From: an uncultured Gammaproteobacteria bacterium | Lineage (GTDB): Bacteria > Pseudomonadota > Gammaproteobacteria > HK1 | Assembly: GCA_958295835.1 (NCBI GenBank) | Contig: OY282378.1 | Coordinates: 2,435,001-2,499,000 of the forward strand | Direction: 5' to 3' | DNA length: 64,000 nucleotides | Shown here: positions 8,065 through 16,760 of the stretch, piece by piece | Numbering within the stretch: the stretch's first letter is position 1 | Layout: each line of letters starts with the position of its first letter | The notes under the pieces: model-generated | What the model was told of the DNA's origin: nothing | What the model saw: the letters and a program-made list of their open reading frames with translations, nothing else | The model's database searches: none | Program-made: the position numbers and the translations under genes

Positions 8065-8975
8065 ACGGCCACCGGTGGTCAAGGAAAGCCGGAGCGCTCG
8101 CGGCGGCTGGCGATCGCTGGCGCGGTCGCTTGGCGATTCCGCTGCGCGGAATCGCGGGTGTCCTGGTCATCGCCCTGGCCGGCGCCGCTGTCGTCGGCGC
8201 GGCGGAGCGGACCGCCTTCAAGGTCTGTGCCGACCCCCACTACCTCCCCTGGTCCAACGAGCGCGGGGAAGGGTTCGAGAACAGGATCGCGTCCCTGCTG
8301 GCCGGCGCGCTCGGGTTGCCGGTCGAATACACCTGGTTCCCGCAGCGGATGGGGTTCATCCGCAACACGCTCCGGGCCCGGGGAGACGACGGCGAATACA
8401 AGTGCGACGTGGTGATGGGACTGCCCGCGGGCTACGAGCTGGCGATCACGACGAAGCCCTACTACCACTCGACCTACGCCCTGGTCTTCGTGAACGGACG
8501 CGGGCTGGACGACGTCGAGTCGGCGGCGGATCTGCTGGCGCTCGACCCGGCCCGGCGCGACAAGCTCCGCTTCGGCCTCGCCGAGCGCAACCCGGGCACC
8601 CTGTGGCTGGCGAAGCACGGGATGCTCGACCGCCTCGAAATCGCCTACGCCTCGCAGCACGGCAACCCCAAGGTGCGCCCCGGCCAGATCGAGCAGGAGG
8701 ACCTCCTCGCGGGCCGGATCGACGTGACCGTCATGTGGGGGCCGATCGCGGGGCACTTCGTGCGCAGCAACCCCGGCGTTCCGATCACGGTGATCCCGAT
8801 GGCCTCGGAGCCGGGCGTTCACCTGCACTTCGGGATCTCCGCCGGGGTGCGCTTCGGGCAGAAGGCGCGCAAGGAGGAGCTCCGGAAGCTGCTCGACGAC
8901 AACGCGGAGGCGATCGAAGTCATTCTGCGCGAGCACGGGGTCCCGCTCGTGGACGCGGACGGCAACCTGCTCTGA
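8061..8975 (+). CDS. xoxJ: XoxJ/MxaJ-like periplasmic solute-binding-fold protein
   Basis: A 304-residue protein with the fold of family 3 solute-binding proteins, of the quinoprotein-dehydrogenase-associated type. After a basic N-terminus and hydrophobic signal (about 26-47) the mature region begins FKVCADPHYLPWSNERGEGFEN, characteristic of MxaJ/XoxJ. YTWFPQRMGFIRNTLRA and CDVVMGLPAGYE are further family segments. MxaJ-type proteins are thought to help assembly or activation of the dehydrogenase rather than transport; no transporter genes lie here. It is coupled to xoxG by an ATGA overlap. Role in XoxF activation is inferred from the family. Confidence 0.88.
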   Translation: MNGHRWSRKAGALAAAGDRWRGRLAIPLRGIAGVLVIALAGAAVVGAAERTAFKVCADPHYLPWSNERGEGFENRIASLLAGALGLPVEYTWFPQRMGFIRNTLRARGDDGEYKCDVVMGLPAGYELAITTKPYYHSTYALVFVNGRGLDDVESAADLLALDPARRDKLRFGLAERNPGTLWLAKHGMLDRLEIAYASQHGNPKVRPGQIEQEDLLAGRIDVTVMWGPIAGHFVRSNPGVPITVIPMASEPGVHLHFGISAGVRFGQKARKEELRKLLDDNAEAIEVILREHGVPLVDADGNLL

Positions 8976-9307
8976 CGCGATACCGAATCAGCGCCCGGCG
9001 CCATGAGCGTCCCCGTTCTTCACGTGTCGCGCCTGCCACGGAGGAACGGCCATGTCGGAACCCACTGACCGGATCCCCTTCCGCGCGGATCGATGCGGCG
9101 GGCGCCCGAGCATTCGAGGGATGCGGATTCGGGTCACGGACGTTCCGGAGTTGCCCGGACGGACGGCGTGCTACTGCACCGGACGGACTTATCTGCTCCC
9201 GACACGCGAGGCCGGGCGGTCTTGACGCGAGGACTGCCTTCTATAAGGTAGCTACTTGAAACTTCAAGCAAGGGATCGGGACGGTCGGGAATCGGCCGTG
9301 GCTGAAA
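8976..9307 (+). other. 332-bp gap between xoxJ and gspE
   Basis: No convincing coding frame. It marks the change from the methanol-oxidation to the secretion locus. It holds a 14-bp palindrome, CTTGAA-AC-TTCAAG at 9255-9268. Just before it is a TTGACG (9222-9227) and a TATAAG (9242-9247) with a short 14-nt spacer, so a promoter for gspE is possible but weakly supported. Confidence 0.4.
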
Positions 9308-11026
9308 ATGCGTCAGGCGTCGGAAAAGACACCGGGTGAGGCGTGGGAGGAGGGTGCGGTCTCCGCAAAGAGCCTCGGCGATCTGCTGGTCGAACGGAAC
9401 GACGTCCGTCCGGCCGACATGGACAAGGCGCTGCAGATCCAGAGGTCGGTCGGGGGTCGGTTGGGTCCGCTGCTGGTTCGCACCGGAGCCATCTCCGAAG
9501 ACCTGCTTCTGCGGAGGGTTGCCGAGCAGCAGGGGGCCGCCTATCTCCAGGACTCCGAAGATCTGCCGGACAGTCTGGACGTGTACCGGTTCCTGTCGGA
9601 GTCGCCGATCAAGCTGGAGTGGTTCATCGACCACGCGGTGGTGATGTGGAGCCGGGACGGAGAGATCTTCTGTCTCGCCCGCGACGTTCAGGACCGTGTC
9701 CTGCTCGAAACCCTGAGCTACTTCCACCCGGGCCGGCCGGTGACGTTCTGTCTGGCCCCCAACCACCAGATCGACCGCCTGCTCGACTTCGTCAAGAAGG
9801 AACGGGCGATCGAGGACCTGTATTCGAGCAACAGCGTCCGTCAGCTTCGGGAGATGGCGGAAGAGGCCCCGATCATCGAGCTGGTGAACAACCTCCTGTC
9901 GCAAGCGGTGGATCTGAGCGCCTCCGACATCCATCTGGAGCCCGGCGAAGAACACTTCGCGGTGCGGATGCGCGTGGACGGCGTGCTGCACACGCGCCTG
10001 ACCCAGCCCGTCGAACGCTTCCCCGCGGTGGCCTCACGGATCAAGCTCGTCTCGGGGATCGACATCGCGGAACGCCGGCTGCCCCAGGACGGGCGGATCA
10101 CGGCCCGCATCTCGGGACGGGAGATGGACGTCCGGGTGTCCACCGTGCCCTGTGCGTTCGGCGAATCCATCGTACTTCGGCTGCTGGACAAGGAGCGCGA
10201 CGACCTCGCCCTGCAGAACCTCGGCATGGAGGCGGACCATCTGGCCATGTTCCGGGGCTGGCTGCACGCCAACAACGGAATCGTGCTCCTCACCGGCCCC
10301 ACCGGATCGGGAAAGTCGACGACCCTCTCCGCGGCGCTGGCGGATGTAGACGACGGCATCAAGAAGATCATCACCGTGGAAGATCCGGTCGAACACCAGA
10401 TGCCCAACGTCACCCAGATCCAGGTCCATGCCGAGATCGGCTACACCTTCGCGCGGGCCTTGCGGGCCATTCTGCGTCAGGACCCGGACGTGATCATGAT
10501 CGGCGAGATCCGCGATCTGGAGACGGCGGAGATCGCGATCCGCTCCGCGCTGACCGGCCACATCGTGCTCTCCACCGTGCACACCAACGACGCGGTATCG
10601 AGCTTCACCCGGCTGATCGACATGGGGGTGGAGCCGTTCCTGGTCGCGGCGCCGGTGCGCGGCGTCCAGGCGCAGCGGCTGGTACGCAAGGCGTGCGCGC
10701 ATTGCTCGACACGGATCCCCCCCCCGGTCCTCATCCGCGAGCAGCTCCGTCGCCTGCCGTCGCATCTCCTGGGGGACGGGTGGGTCGAGGTCGGAGGCTG
10801 CGATGCCTGCCGGCATACCGGCTATCGCGGGCGCATCGGGATCTACGAGCTGGTGCCGGTGTCCGACGTGCTGAAGGAGCGGATCGTCGCCGGGGCCAAC
10901 CTCACCGACCTGAAGAGGTTGGCCCTGGATCAGGGCTACCGCACCCTGTTGCAGGACGGCCTCATCAAGGCTTCCCACGGGCGGACCACGCTGGAGGAGG
11001 TGTCGCGCCTCACGCTCGTGGAGTGA
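9308..11026 (+). CDS. gspE: Type II secretion system ATPase GspE
   Basis: Cytoplasmic hexameric ATPase that powers pseudopilus assembly. The 572-residue protein has an N-terminal N1E-type domain (about 20-170) and a C-terminal motor domain. Walker A is GPTGSGKST (residues 330-338). The Asp box and Walker B region read QDPDVIMIGEIRDLETAEIA, followed by the His box TGHIVLSTVHTNDA. A GspE-type tetracysteine zinc element is present (CAHC ... CDAC). The start at 9308 lacks a clear ribosome site; a GTG at 9359 is possible. It is separated from its usual partner gspF by about 10.6 kb, and a gspF relic follows directly. Confidence 0.93.
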   Translation: MRQASEKTPGEAWEEGAVSAKSLGDLLVERNDVRPADMDKALQIQRSVGGRLGPLLVRTGAISEDLLLRRVAEQQGAAYLQDSEDLPDSLDVYRFLSESPIKLEWFIDHAVVMWSRDGEIFCLARDVQDRVLLETLSYFHPGRPVTFCLAPNHQIDRLLDFVKKERAIEDLYSSNSVRQLREMAEEAPIIELVNNLLSQAVDLSASDIHLEPGEEHFAVRMRVDGVLHTRLTQPVERFPAVASRIKLVSGIDIAERRLPQDGRITARISGREMDVRVSTVPCAFGESIVLRLLDKERDDLALQNLGMEADHLAMFRGWLHANNGIVLLTGPTGSGKSTTLSAALADVDDGIKKIITVEDPVEHQMPNVTQIQVHAEIGYTFARALRAILRQDPDVIMIGEIRDLETAEIAIRSALTGHIVLSTVHTNDAVSSFTRLIDMGVEPFLVAAPVRGVQAQRLVRKACAHCSTRIPPPVLIREQLRRLPSHLLGDGWVEVGGCDACRHTGYRGRIGIYELVPVSDVLKERIVAGANLTDLKRLALDQGYRTLLQDGLIKASHGRTTLEEVSRLTLVE

Positions 11027-11032
11027 CCGGGG

Positions 11033-11143
11033 GTGCAGGAGTACCGGTACGATGTCGTGGGCCGTGACGGTCGGATTATTGAAGGGCAGGCGAAGGCCTG
11101 CCCCGTGGCGGAGTTTGTTCGGGGATTCACCGCCGGCCAGTAG
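11033..11143 (+). pseudogene. Truncated relic of gspF (first 36 codons)
   Basis: Seven bases after the gspE stop a GTG opens a 36-codon frame beginning VQEYRYDVVGRDGRIIEG, closed by TAG at 11141. It aligns without gaps to the first 36 residues of the intact GspF that starts at 21728 (MREYEYDIVDHNGRIVKG): 16 of 36 identities by my count. Both copies are preceded by GGAGTGACCGG. Everything needed for a GspF is missing after residue 36, where the 2OG-oxygenase gene begins. The divergence means this is not a fresh duplication of the intact gene. Confidence 0.85.
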
Positions 11144-11177
11144 CAGATCCGCCGTTGCATGATTTGAGGAGTGAACC

Positions 11178-11954
11178 GTGCGCCTGTTCGATTTGTACAA
11201 GAGCGAACCCTTCGTATTTCAGGCCGCTCCCTTGCAGTCCCTGGCGAAGCAATTGATCGCCAAGTATAGAAATGCGGATCCTTTTCCTCATATCGTGATC
11301 GATGATTTCATGGATACCGAGGCAGCCGAAAGATTGTTGAAGGTGTTTCCCGAAAAGAATTCTCCGGTCTGGCTGGACTGGCGCAACCGGGACGTCGTTC
11401 ATCAGCCGAAGAAACTCGGAATAGGCCATGCCAAGCGGTTGACCGACGTTTCGCCCTGGTTGCAAAACATGCTTGACGCCTTCAATTCATATCCGTTTCT
11501 GTCTTTTCTCGAACAGCTCACGGGAATCGGGAAGCTGCTGCCCGATCCATATTTTCATGGAGGCGGCATTCATCAGATTTTGGGCGGGGGAAAGCTCGAT
11601 GTCCATGCGGACTTCAACGAGCTTTCCGAGCTGGACCTTTACCGGCGTATCAATGTCCTCTACTATCTGAACAAGAACTGGAAACCCGAGTATCAGGGGA
11701 ATCTGGAGCTTTGGGACGCCGGCATGACGGCATGCCAAAGGGAAATTGCACCCATCTTCAACAGAATGGTGATATTCAATACGGATAAATCGTCGTTTCA
11801 CGGCCATCCGGCGCCGATGAACACCCCCGAACACGTTACCCGCAAGTCCCTTGCGCTTTACTACTACACGGCCAAGCCGGCTCCGGATCACCGTTACGAT
11901 GGAATAACCGACTGGCAAAACGTGGACGTTGAAATCAAGAGACATGCCCCATGA
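11178..11954 (+). CDS. 2-oxoglutarate/Fe(II) oxygenase superfamily protein (prolyl-hydroxylase-like)
   Basis: A 258-residue double-stranded beta-helix oxygenase. The iron-binding triad can be read as His and Asp in KLDVHADFNEL and the distal His in SSFHGHPAP, with the Arg of RKSLALYYYT as candidate 2-oxoglutarate ligand. FPHIVIDDFMDTEAAERLL at the N-terminus is typical of this group. The start is GTG 11178, 6 nt after GAGGAG. Related proteins occur in polysaccharide and LPS clusters. It is the first gene of the insert between the gspF relic and gspF, with sulfotransferase- and glycosyltransferase-type neighbours, so hydroxylation of a glycan or surface protein is plausible. Substrate unknown. 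Confidence 0.8.
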   Translation: MRLFDLYKSEPFVFQAAPLQSLAKQLIAKYRNADPFPHIVIDDFMDTEAAERLLKVFPEKNSPVWLDWRNRDVVHQPKKLGIGHAKRLTDVSPWLQNMLDAFNSYPFLSFLEQLTGIGKLLPDPYFHGGGIHQILGGGKLDVHADFNELSELDLYRRINVLYYLNKNWKPEYQGNLELWDAGMTACQREIAPIFNRMVIFNTDKSSFHGHPAPMNTPEHVTRKSLALYYYTAKPAPDHRYDGITDWQNVDVEIKRHAP

Positions 11955-12115
11955 CCCGGGTTTCAATTTTCGGCTATCGTCGCAAATGGATCTCCCGTAC
12001 CATGCCGGAACGGATCCGGCGGCATGCGGCGGACGTGGAGCAACCGCCGTTTCTTCTGCCACGAGGAGAACGGGGCGAAACCCTCATCCATCCCCTCATT
12101 TCAAGTGTCAGATGA
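11951..12115 (+). CDS. Short ORF (54 aa), possibly a truncated gene
   Basis: An ATG overlapping the oxygenase stop (ATGA) opens a 54-codon frame, MTRVSIFGYRRKWISRTMPE onward, ending TGA at 12113. The overlap looks like translational coupling, but the product is basic and resembles no complete domain I know. It could be the N-terminal stump of a lost gene, since several remnants lie in this insert, or chance. Confidence 0.3.
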   Translation: MTRVSIFGYRRKWISRTMPERIRRHAADVEQPPFLLPRGERGETLIHPLISSVR

Positions 12116-12165
12116 CGCCGAATATTCATTCGCTCTCTCGACCGTAAGCAGATCTGAGTCGACTC

Positions 12166-14172
12166 ATGCCGGATTGCACGTCCATGCCTTCGAGATCATT
12201 CCGGAATCGCTGCCGCTCCATCGTTTCATCCACGGGCGCGGCATTGCTGTCCATGATGAAGGAGTGCCTCCCCTCCGCTGCTCGGTCACCCGTGACGAAG
12301 GAGGACGGGCCCCCGCCCACCGGCCACCCCTATCAATACTCCCTGGTAGTCGATTGGCTGCCGATGCATCCGTACCAAGCGGAGATACTGCTCTTCACGC
12401 TCGAAGAATTCGGCAGGGTTCCACGCGATAGAATCGTGGTTCAATGCTCTGATCGGGTAACCGAGGAAGTACGTCTGGAATTCGAACGTTCCGGCTACCG
12501 GACGTCGATCTTCGCTTCCTGTCCGGATGGGATGCACGGCAACGAGCTCGCACGACTCGATTCCCTTCTCGAACATTCGGATCCTTCCGTAAACGGTTTT
12601 TTTCTGCTGAACCCGGACCTGGCCGTTCTGGCGCCACTGGAGGTTGCCGACCCGAGCATCGTATGGGGGAAAGTGGTTGACGGGCCGAGTCCGTCGCTGG
12701 AATCTCTGAAACGACTGTTTGCGGCGGCGGATCTCGATCTTCCGAACGTCATACCGTGCGATTGGCAGGAGATGGGCAATACGATTGCCACGAACATGGA
12801 TGGCGGATTCCTTTACATTCCCCAGCCGTTGGCGTCCCGGCTCCGCCTGGCCTGGCGCAGATGGGCCGAGTTCCTGTTGTCCCGGTCCGATCCGTGCGAC
12901 GATTCCTCCATGCAGGCCCATATCGGCCGGATCTCGTTCGCAATGGCGCTGGCATCGGAACGAATCCCCTTTTCCCACCTGCCGGCGAACTGGAATTTCC
13001 CGTGCCATGCCGACCGTACTCCTCGCACGTTCCGTCCGGAGGAGGATCTGCGCGTCCTCCGCTACCGCGAGAATCTCGACGCCTTCGGGTTGATCGCGCC
13101 CGCGTACCTGGACGCCGCCGCCGTCAATGCGGCGGTGGAGCGGATCAACGCGGCCGTCGGCCGGCGCAGTGGGACCATGTTCTTCGACATGTACAAGTGC
13201 CATCTCGCGCGGCAGGCATTGGCGCTGGTGCCGGCCATGACGAAGGAGACGTTCTCGTCGGCGTTCGTGGCGCGCACCTGGATCGGCGACCGGAAACGGA
13301 GGCTGATCCTTCATGCCGGCACGCCCAAGACCGGTACGAGCTCTTTGCAGGATCACCTGGGCGCCAACCGGAGCTTGCTGGCGGAAAAGGGGTGGTGGTA
13401 TCCGCCGCCCAGTACCCCACTCACCAAGCGTATGAAGCACCAGATACTTGTCACGACGCTGCTGGCTGCCGATGAACCCGCCTTTGTCGAGTACCTTGAA
13501 TCGGCGCTGCGCGATATGCCGGACCGCGCGCACACGGTGATTCTCAGCACGGAAGGAATCTTCAACCACTGGTGGGACTATACCCCGAAGGCAAAGGGAC
13601 TCCTGCGGCATCTGGCCGCCCTGTTCGATTTCGAGTTGTGCGTCTGGTTTCGCACGCCGGAAGAATTCGCCGTTTCCTACTATCTCCAAAGCCTGAAGAA
13701 TAGCAGAATCCCCTCTGCGTGGTGGGATGACGTGTACGGACGGAACATCGGCTTCACCGACGCAATGCAGAATGGCTGGTTTCGCCGTCACTTCGACTAT
13801 CTCGGGTTCGTCCACGAAGCTCGGGAGCTTTTCGGGCGTAGTCGCGTCAAGGTGTTTCCATATTCGACGAACACGGTACGGACGTTTCTGGAGCACTGCG
13901 GGATCGATGTGCTGCCCGTGAGCTCTTCCTGGGAAAACGTGTCGATGCGGCAGCCGGGTATGGAGATGATGCGAATCGCGAACCGGTATGAGCTGGACGG
14001 CTCGGAGCACCGACGCGTGATGGACCTGATTCACGAAGCCGACGCAATCATCGGGCAGCGTGGGGAACAGTTTCGCCTGAGCGAAGGTGAAATGGATTTG
14101 TTGGCCCGGTACGGGCAACGGGGATGGGGGGAGCTTCACCGGTTTTTCTGCCAGGATACGAGGAGGGCCTAA
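12166..14172 (+). CDS. Two-domain protein: uncharacterised N-terminal domain plus sulfotransferase-like C-terminal domain
   Basis: 668 residues. The C-terminal half carries LILHAGTPKTGTSSLQDHL (HAGTPKTGTSSLQ at residues 383-395), a PAPS 5'-phosphosulfate loop of the sulfotransferase type; a later segment VKVFPYSTNTVRTFLEHCGI fits the same fold. The N-terminal half (about 50-350) contains YSLVVDWLPMHPYQAEILLF and FFLLNPDLAVL and may be a glycosyltransferase-A-like domain. I cannot assign it. The start is uncertain (12166 or the ATG pair at 12250-12253; no strong ribosome site). It probably sulfates a sugar of an envelope glycan made by the neighbouring genes. Two in-frame stop codons separate it from a further sulfotransferase remnant. 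Confidence 0.72.
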   Translation: MPDCTSMPSRSFRNRCRSIVSSTGAALLSMMKECLPSAARSPVTKEDGPPPTGHPYQYSLVVDWLPMHPYQAEILLFTLEEFGRVPRDRIVVQCSDRVTEEVRLEFERSGYRTSIFASCPDGMHGNELARLDSLLEHSDPSVNGFFLLNPDLAVLAPLEVADPSIVWGKVVDGPSPSLESLKRLFAAADLDLPNVIPCDWQEMGNTIATNMDGGFLYIPQPLASRLRLAWRRWAEFLLSRSDPCDDSSMQAHIGRISFAMALASERIPFSHLPANWNFPCHADRTPRTFRPEEDLRVLRYRENLDAFGLIAPAYLDAAAVNAAVERINAAVGRRSGTMFFDMYKCHLARQALALVPAMTKETFSSAFVARTWIGDRKRRLILHAGTPKTGTSSLQDHLGANRSLLAEKGWWYPPPSTPLTKRMKHQILVTTLLAADEPAFVEYLESALRDMPDRAHTVILSTEGIFNHWWDYTPKAKGLLRHLAALFDFELCVWFRTPEEFAVSYYLQSLKNSRIPSAWWDDVYGRNIGFTDAMQNGWFRRHFDYLGFVHEARELFGRSRVKVFPYSTNTVRTFLEHCGIDVLPVSSSWENVSMRQPGMEMMRIANRYELDGSEHRRVMDLIHEADAIIGQRGEQFRLSEGEMDLLARYGQRGWGELHRFFCQDTRRA

Positions 14173-14175
14173 TAA

Positions 14176-14358
14176 TCAACCGTCATCGATTATTTTTCCG
14201 GCAGGGATCGGGATTTCCTGATAATGAACTTCGAAGCCGGTGACGGCTGGATCAAGCTATGCGATTTTCTGGAACATCCCGTTCCGAATGATCCGTTTCC
14301 TCATCTGAACTGCACCGGGCAGGATCCGAAGAGCGACATTGCGACATTCGATCGGTAA
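14176..14358 (+). pseudogene. C-terminal remnant of a sulfotransferase-family gene
   Basis: In the same frame as the preceding gene, after TAATAA, an open stretch reads DYFSGRDRDFLIMNFEAGDG, then WIKLCDFLEHPVPNDPFPHLN, and stops at 14356. GDGW.KLC.FL..PVP..PFPHLN is a recognisable C-terminus of a family of bacterial sulfotransferases. No catalytic PAPS loop is present, so this is only the tail of a lost gene. Confidence 0.75.
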
Positions 14359-14387
14359 TTGGAACACTGGTAAATGGGGCATTTACG

Positions 14388-15302
14388 ATGGACGTCGTTG
14401 AACGGTCGCCATATCACGAAACAGCCGGGATTGGAGGCGGAAATCGGGCAAAGGGGGTCCTGTTGACCGGTGTCCCGCGTTCCGGTACTTCCCTCGGCTG
14501 TCGGCTGGCAGGTGGGTTGCCGGATACGCTGGCGCTGTCGGAGCCGTTGGATCTCGGGAGCATCGAGAGGGATGATCGTTACCAGGCGGTCGTTTACATA
14601 CGGGACGCCATCGAGCACATGAGGGCGCGAATTCTTTCGGAGGGCAAGGGGCGATCCTTTCATGTCCAGGGCCGTCTCGACGATCAACGAGTGGAGGAGA
14701 AATGGGTGAACGGCCTCCGCCCACCTCGGGGCGAGAGGGGGGATGTCGTCGTCGCCAAGCCGTTGTCGGAGAACTTTACCTTGATGGTGAAGCACAACGC
14801 GCTTTTCGCGGCGCTTCTGCCGGAGCTTCAGGAATCCATCCCATACGTTGCCGTAGTGCGCAATCCGTTGGCGGTCCTGGCGTCCTGGCAGACCGTCGCC
14901 CTGCCGATTCATGATGGTCGCGTACCGGAGGGGGAGCAGTTCGATGGAAAGCTGCGCCTCGCATTGGATCAGGAGCCGGATGTATGGCGGCGGCAGCTCA
15001 TCATCCTGAACTGGTTGTTCGAACAGTATGGAAGCCACGTGTTCCACGGGAACATCCTGCGTTACGAGGACATCGTGGAGAGTGGTGGTCGTGTACTGTA
15101 CAACTTGCTGGGTCATCCCGATCATCCGCCGGAGACGTTGAAGAACATGAACGACAATGCTTTATATGGGAAAGTGCCAGCGGATGATCTGTTGGACGTG
15201 TTGCTCGACTCGGGCGGCGCCTGGATGCAGTTCTACAGCGGCGCGGACTGCAGGAGTCTGGCGGAAAAAATAATGAGGGGACGCCATGAACGCCAACCCT
15301 GA
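14388..15302 (+). CDS. Sulfotransferase-family protein
   Basis: 304 residues. The N-terminal loop GVLLTGVPRSGTSLGCRLAG is the PAPS 5'-phosphosulfate-binding motif. The mid-protein segment VAVVRNPLAVLASW is the 3'-phosphate-binding motif, with RYEDI later as in many bacterial sulfotransferases. It probably transfers sulfate from PAPS to a sugar hydroxyl. It overlaps the downstream glycosyltransferase by 17 nt, suggesting coupled expression. With the preceding two-domain protein it makes two sulfotransferase-type genes plus one remnant in 3 kb, so a sulfated surface glycan is likely. The acceptor is unknown. Confidence 0.82.
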   Translation: MDVVERSPYHETAGIGGGNRAKGVLLTGVPRSGTSLGCRLAGGLPDTLALSEPLDLGSIERDDRYQAVVYIRDAIEHMRARILSEGKGRSFHVQGRLDDQRVEEKWVNGLRPPRGERGDVVVAKPLSENFTLMVKHNALFAALLPELQESIPYVAVVRNPLAVLASWQTVALPIHDGRVPEGEQFDGKLRLALDQEPDVWRRQLIILNWLFEQYGSHVFHGNILRYEDIVESGGRVLYNLLGHPDHPPETLKNMNDNALYGKVPADDLLDVLLDSGGAWMQFYSGADCRSLAEKIMRGRHERQP

Positions 15303-16293
15303 AAAAGGAGCCCTCGGGCGGGTATTCGTCGTGGGGGCTCACAGACCGGACGGTGGGACTTACATGGCATATCAGATAGGTAAATTGGCATGTGAGAACT
15401 GGGGCCATGAATTCGTCAGTGTGGAGGTATCGCCGGAAGAAGGGAACCACTCCGTCTGGGCGTACGAATATGGGAGCTGCAAGGTGACCATGGAGGAAAT
15501 GATGCAGCAGGCCAGTCGGAGTGACGTCCTGATCTGTAATCCCTCATTCTCCAGCTTCATGTGGGGGCTGTCCTTTCCCGGAAGAAAGCTCATGTACGTT
15601 CAGGACATGAAGACTTATGCAATTCTGGACGGTTTTTTCGACAAATACGTGGCCGTCTCCCCCTTTGTCGGAGAGTTCCTTCGCCGGACCTACGGAATGG
15701 CCGTTCCGGTTGTCGATCCGTTCATACATCACGATCATTTGCCCGATCAGGCGCCTGCCTGGAAGGACCGGCCGGAACGTTCGGTGGTCGTCGGCCTCAA
15801 GGCGCATGGGGATCGGTTTCTCGATCACTTCAACGCCGTCATGAAATCCGACTATCCCGATCTCGATTATTCAACGACAATCATTCCGCCGCGTACCCCG
15901 CAGCGGGACTTCATGAAGATCGTTTGCGGGCACCGCTATTTCCTGTGGCTTTCCGCGGTGGAGGGTTTCGGTTTGCCGCCATTGGAAGCCATGATGTGCG
16001 GCGCCGCGGTCGCGGGGTTCCACGGCGGCGGCGGTAACAGCTACTACCGTTCAGGATGGAAGCAGAATGCTCTCGTGTGCGGATATCCCGATTTCCGGCG
16101 GCTTGCTGCGTTGTTCGCCGAGCTGCTGACCGACGATGGTCTGGCCGAGAAGCTGTCACGTAACGGCAGGAAGACCGCATCCGGTTATACCTACAAAAAA
16201 TTCAAGAACGCCTGGATCAAGGAGCTTGCTTCATTTTTCGAATGCCCGCCGGAGAGCACGAAACGACCGTTCAGCCAGCCGGAAAAGCCGTGA
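15286..16293 (+). CDS. Glycosyltransferase, GT4-like (GT-B fold)
   Basis: 335 residues. The C-terminal half contains SAVEGFGLPPLEAMMCGAAV (starting near residue 224), the E-x7-E nucleotide-sugar motif of GT4 retaining glycosyltransferases. A Gly-rich segment GFHGGGGNSYYRSGW follows. The N-terminal part opens GRVFVVGAHRPDGGTYMAYQ, as in a GT-B donor/acceptor domain. No membrane segments; probably cytoplasmic at the inner leaflet. It overlaps the sulfotransferase gene upstream. It is the last clearly intact soluble gene of the insert before the UbiA remnant. Sugar specificity cannot be read from sequence. Confidence 0.82.
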   Translation: MNANPEKGALGRVFVVGAHRPDGGTYMAYQIGKLACENWGHEFVSVEVSPEEGNHSVWAYEYGSCKVTMEEMMQQASRSDVLICNPSFSSFMWGLSFPGRKLMYVQDMKTYAILDGFFDKYVAVSPFVGEFLRRTYGMAVPVVDPFIHHDHLPDQAPAWKDRPERSVVVGLKAHGDRFLDHFNAVMKSDYPDLDYSTTIIPPRTPQRDFMKIVCGHRYFLWLSAVEGFGLPPLEAMMCGAAVAGFHGGGGNSYYRSGWKQNALVCGYPDFRRLAALFAELLTDDGLAEKLSRNGRKTASGYTYKKFKNAWIKELASFFECPPESTKRPFSQPEKP

Positions 16294-16449
16294 TGCCCCG
16301 ACTGAATTCGTGTCTGCGCGACCCGGCAACAGGAAGCTGGGCTTCATACGTAATCAGGTTGACCATTGTGTATGATCGCGGCGTGAACGGTTCGTTGCCG
16401 CGATGGACGTTGCGGCGGCCATTTCTTCCGGAGCATCCGACGCAAGGCC

Positions 16450-16746
16450 ATGCGGCGTGAGCGAGCTTGCCGGACGACCGACGAGGCGCCTGTCGAGCCG
16501 TCTGCCGAACCGCCGTTGGTCGTCGATGTCGACGGCTCGCTGATCGGCGGGGATCTGCTGATCGAGGGGATCGCCCGGATGCTCTCGGCCTCGCCGCTCA
16601 GCCTGTTCGCCCTGGACGCCCGCTGCGCGCCGGAACGGGTGCGCGAAGGCTATCCCCGGTTTGGCGCCTTCGAGGCGGTCCGCGCCGCGGTGGCCGGGGC
16701 GCCGCCCCGGTTCGCCTCCGAGCTGTCGCGGAGGCTCGCGTTGTGA
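16450..16746 (+). pseudogene. Truncated HAD-UbiA prenyltransferase gene (N-terminal fragment)
   Basis: 98 codons beginning in an Arg/Glu-rich leader, then PPLVVDVDGSLIGGDLLIEG, the HAD motif (DxDGS/T) that opens fused HAD-UbiA prenyltransferases. These attach phosphoribose to polyprenyl phosphate in decaprenylphosphoryl-arabinose-type pathways. The UbiA membrane domain is missing. After about residue 45 the sequence no longer fits the family, and the frame stops at the start of the next gene. The remnant and the DprE2-like SDR remnant at 21273 bracket the two GT-C genes. Confidence 0.6.
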
Positions 16747-16760
16747 GGGACAGGGACAGG

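Noticed and set aside
9222..9268. Promoter plus palindrome before gspE
   Set aside because: Spacer between TTGACG and TATAAG is only 14 nt and the palindrome matches no operator I know; kept only as a description of the gap.
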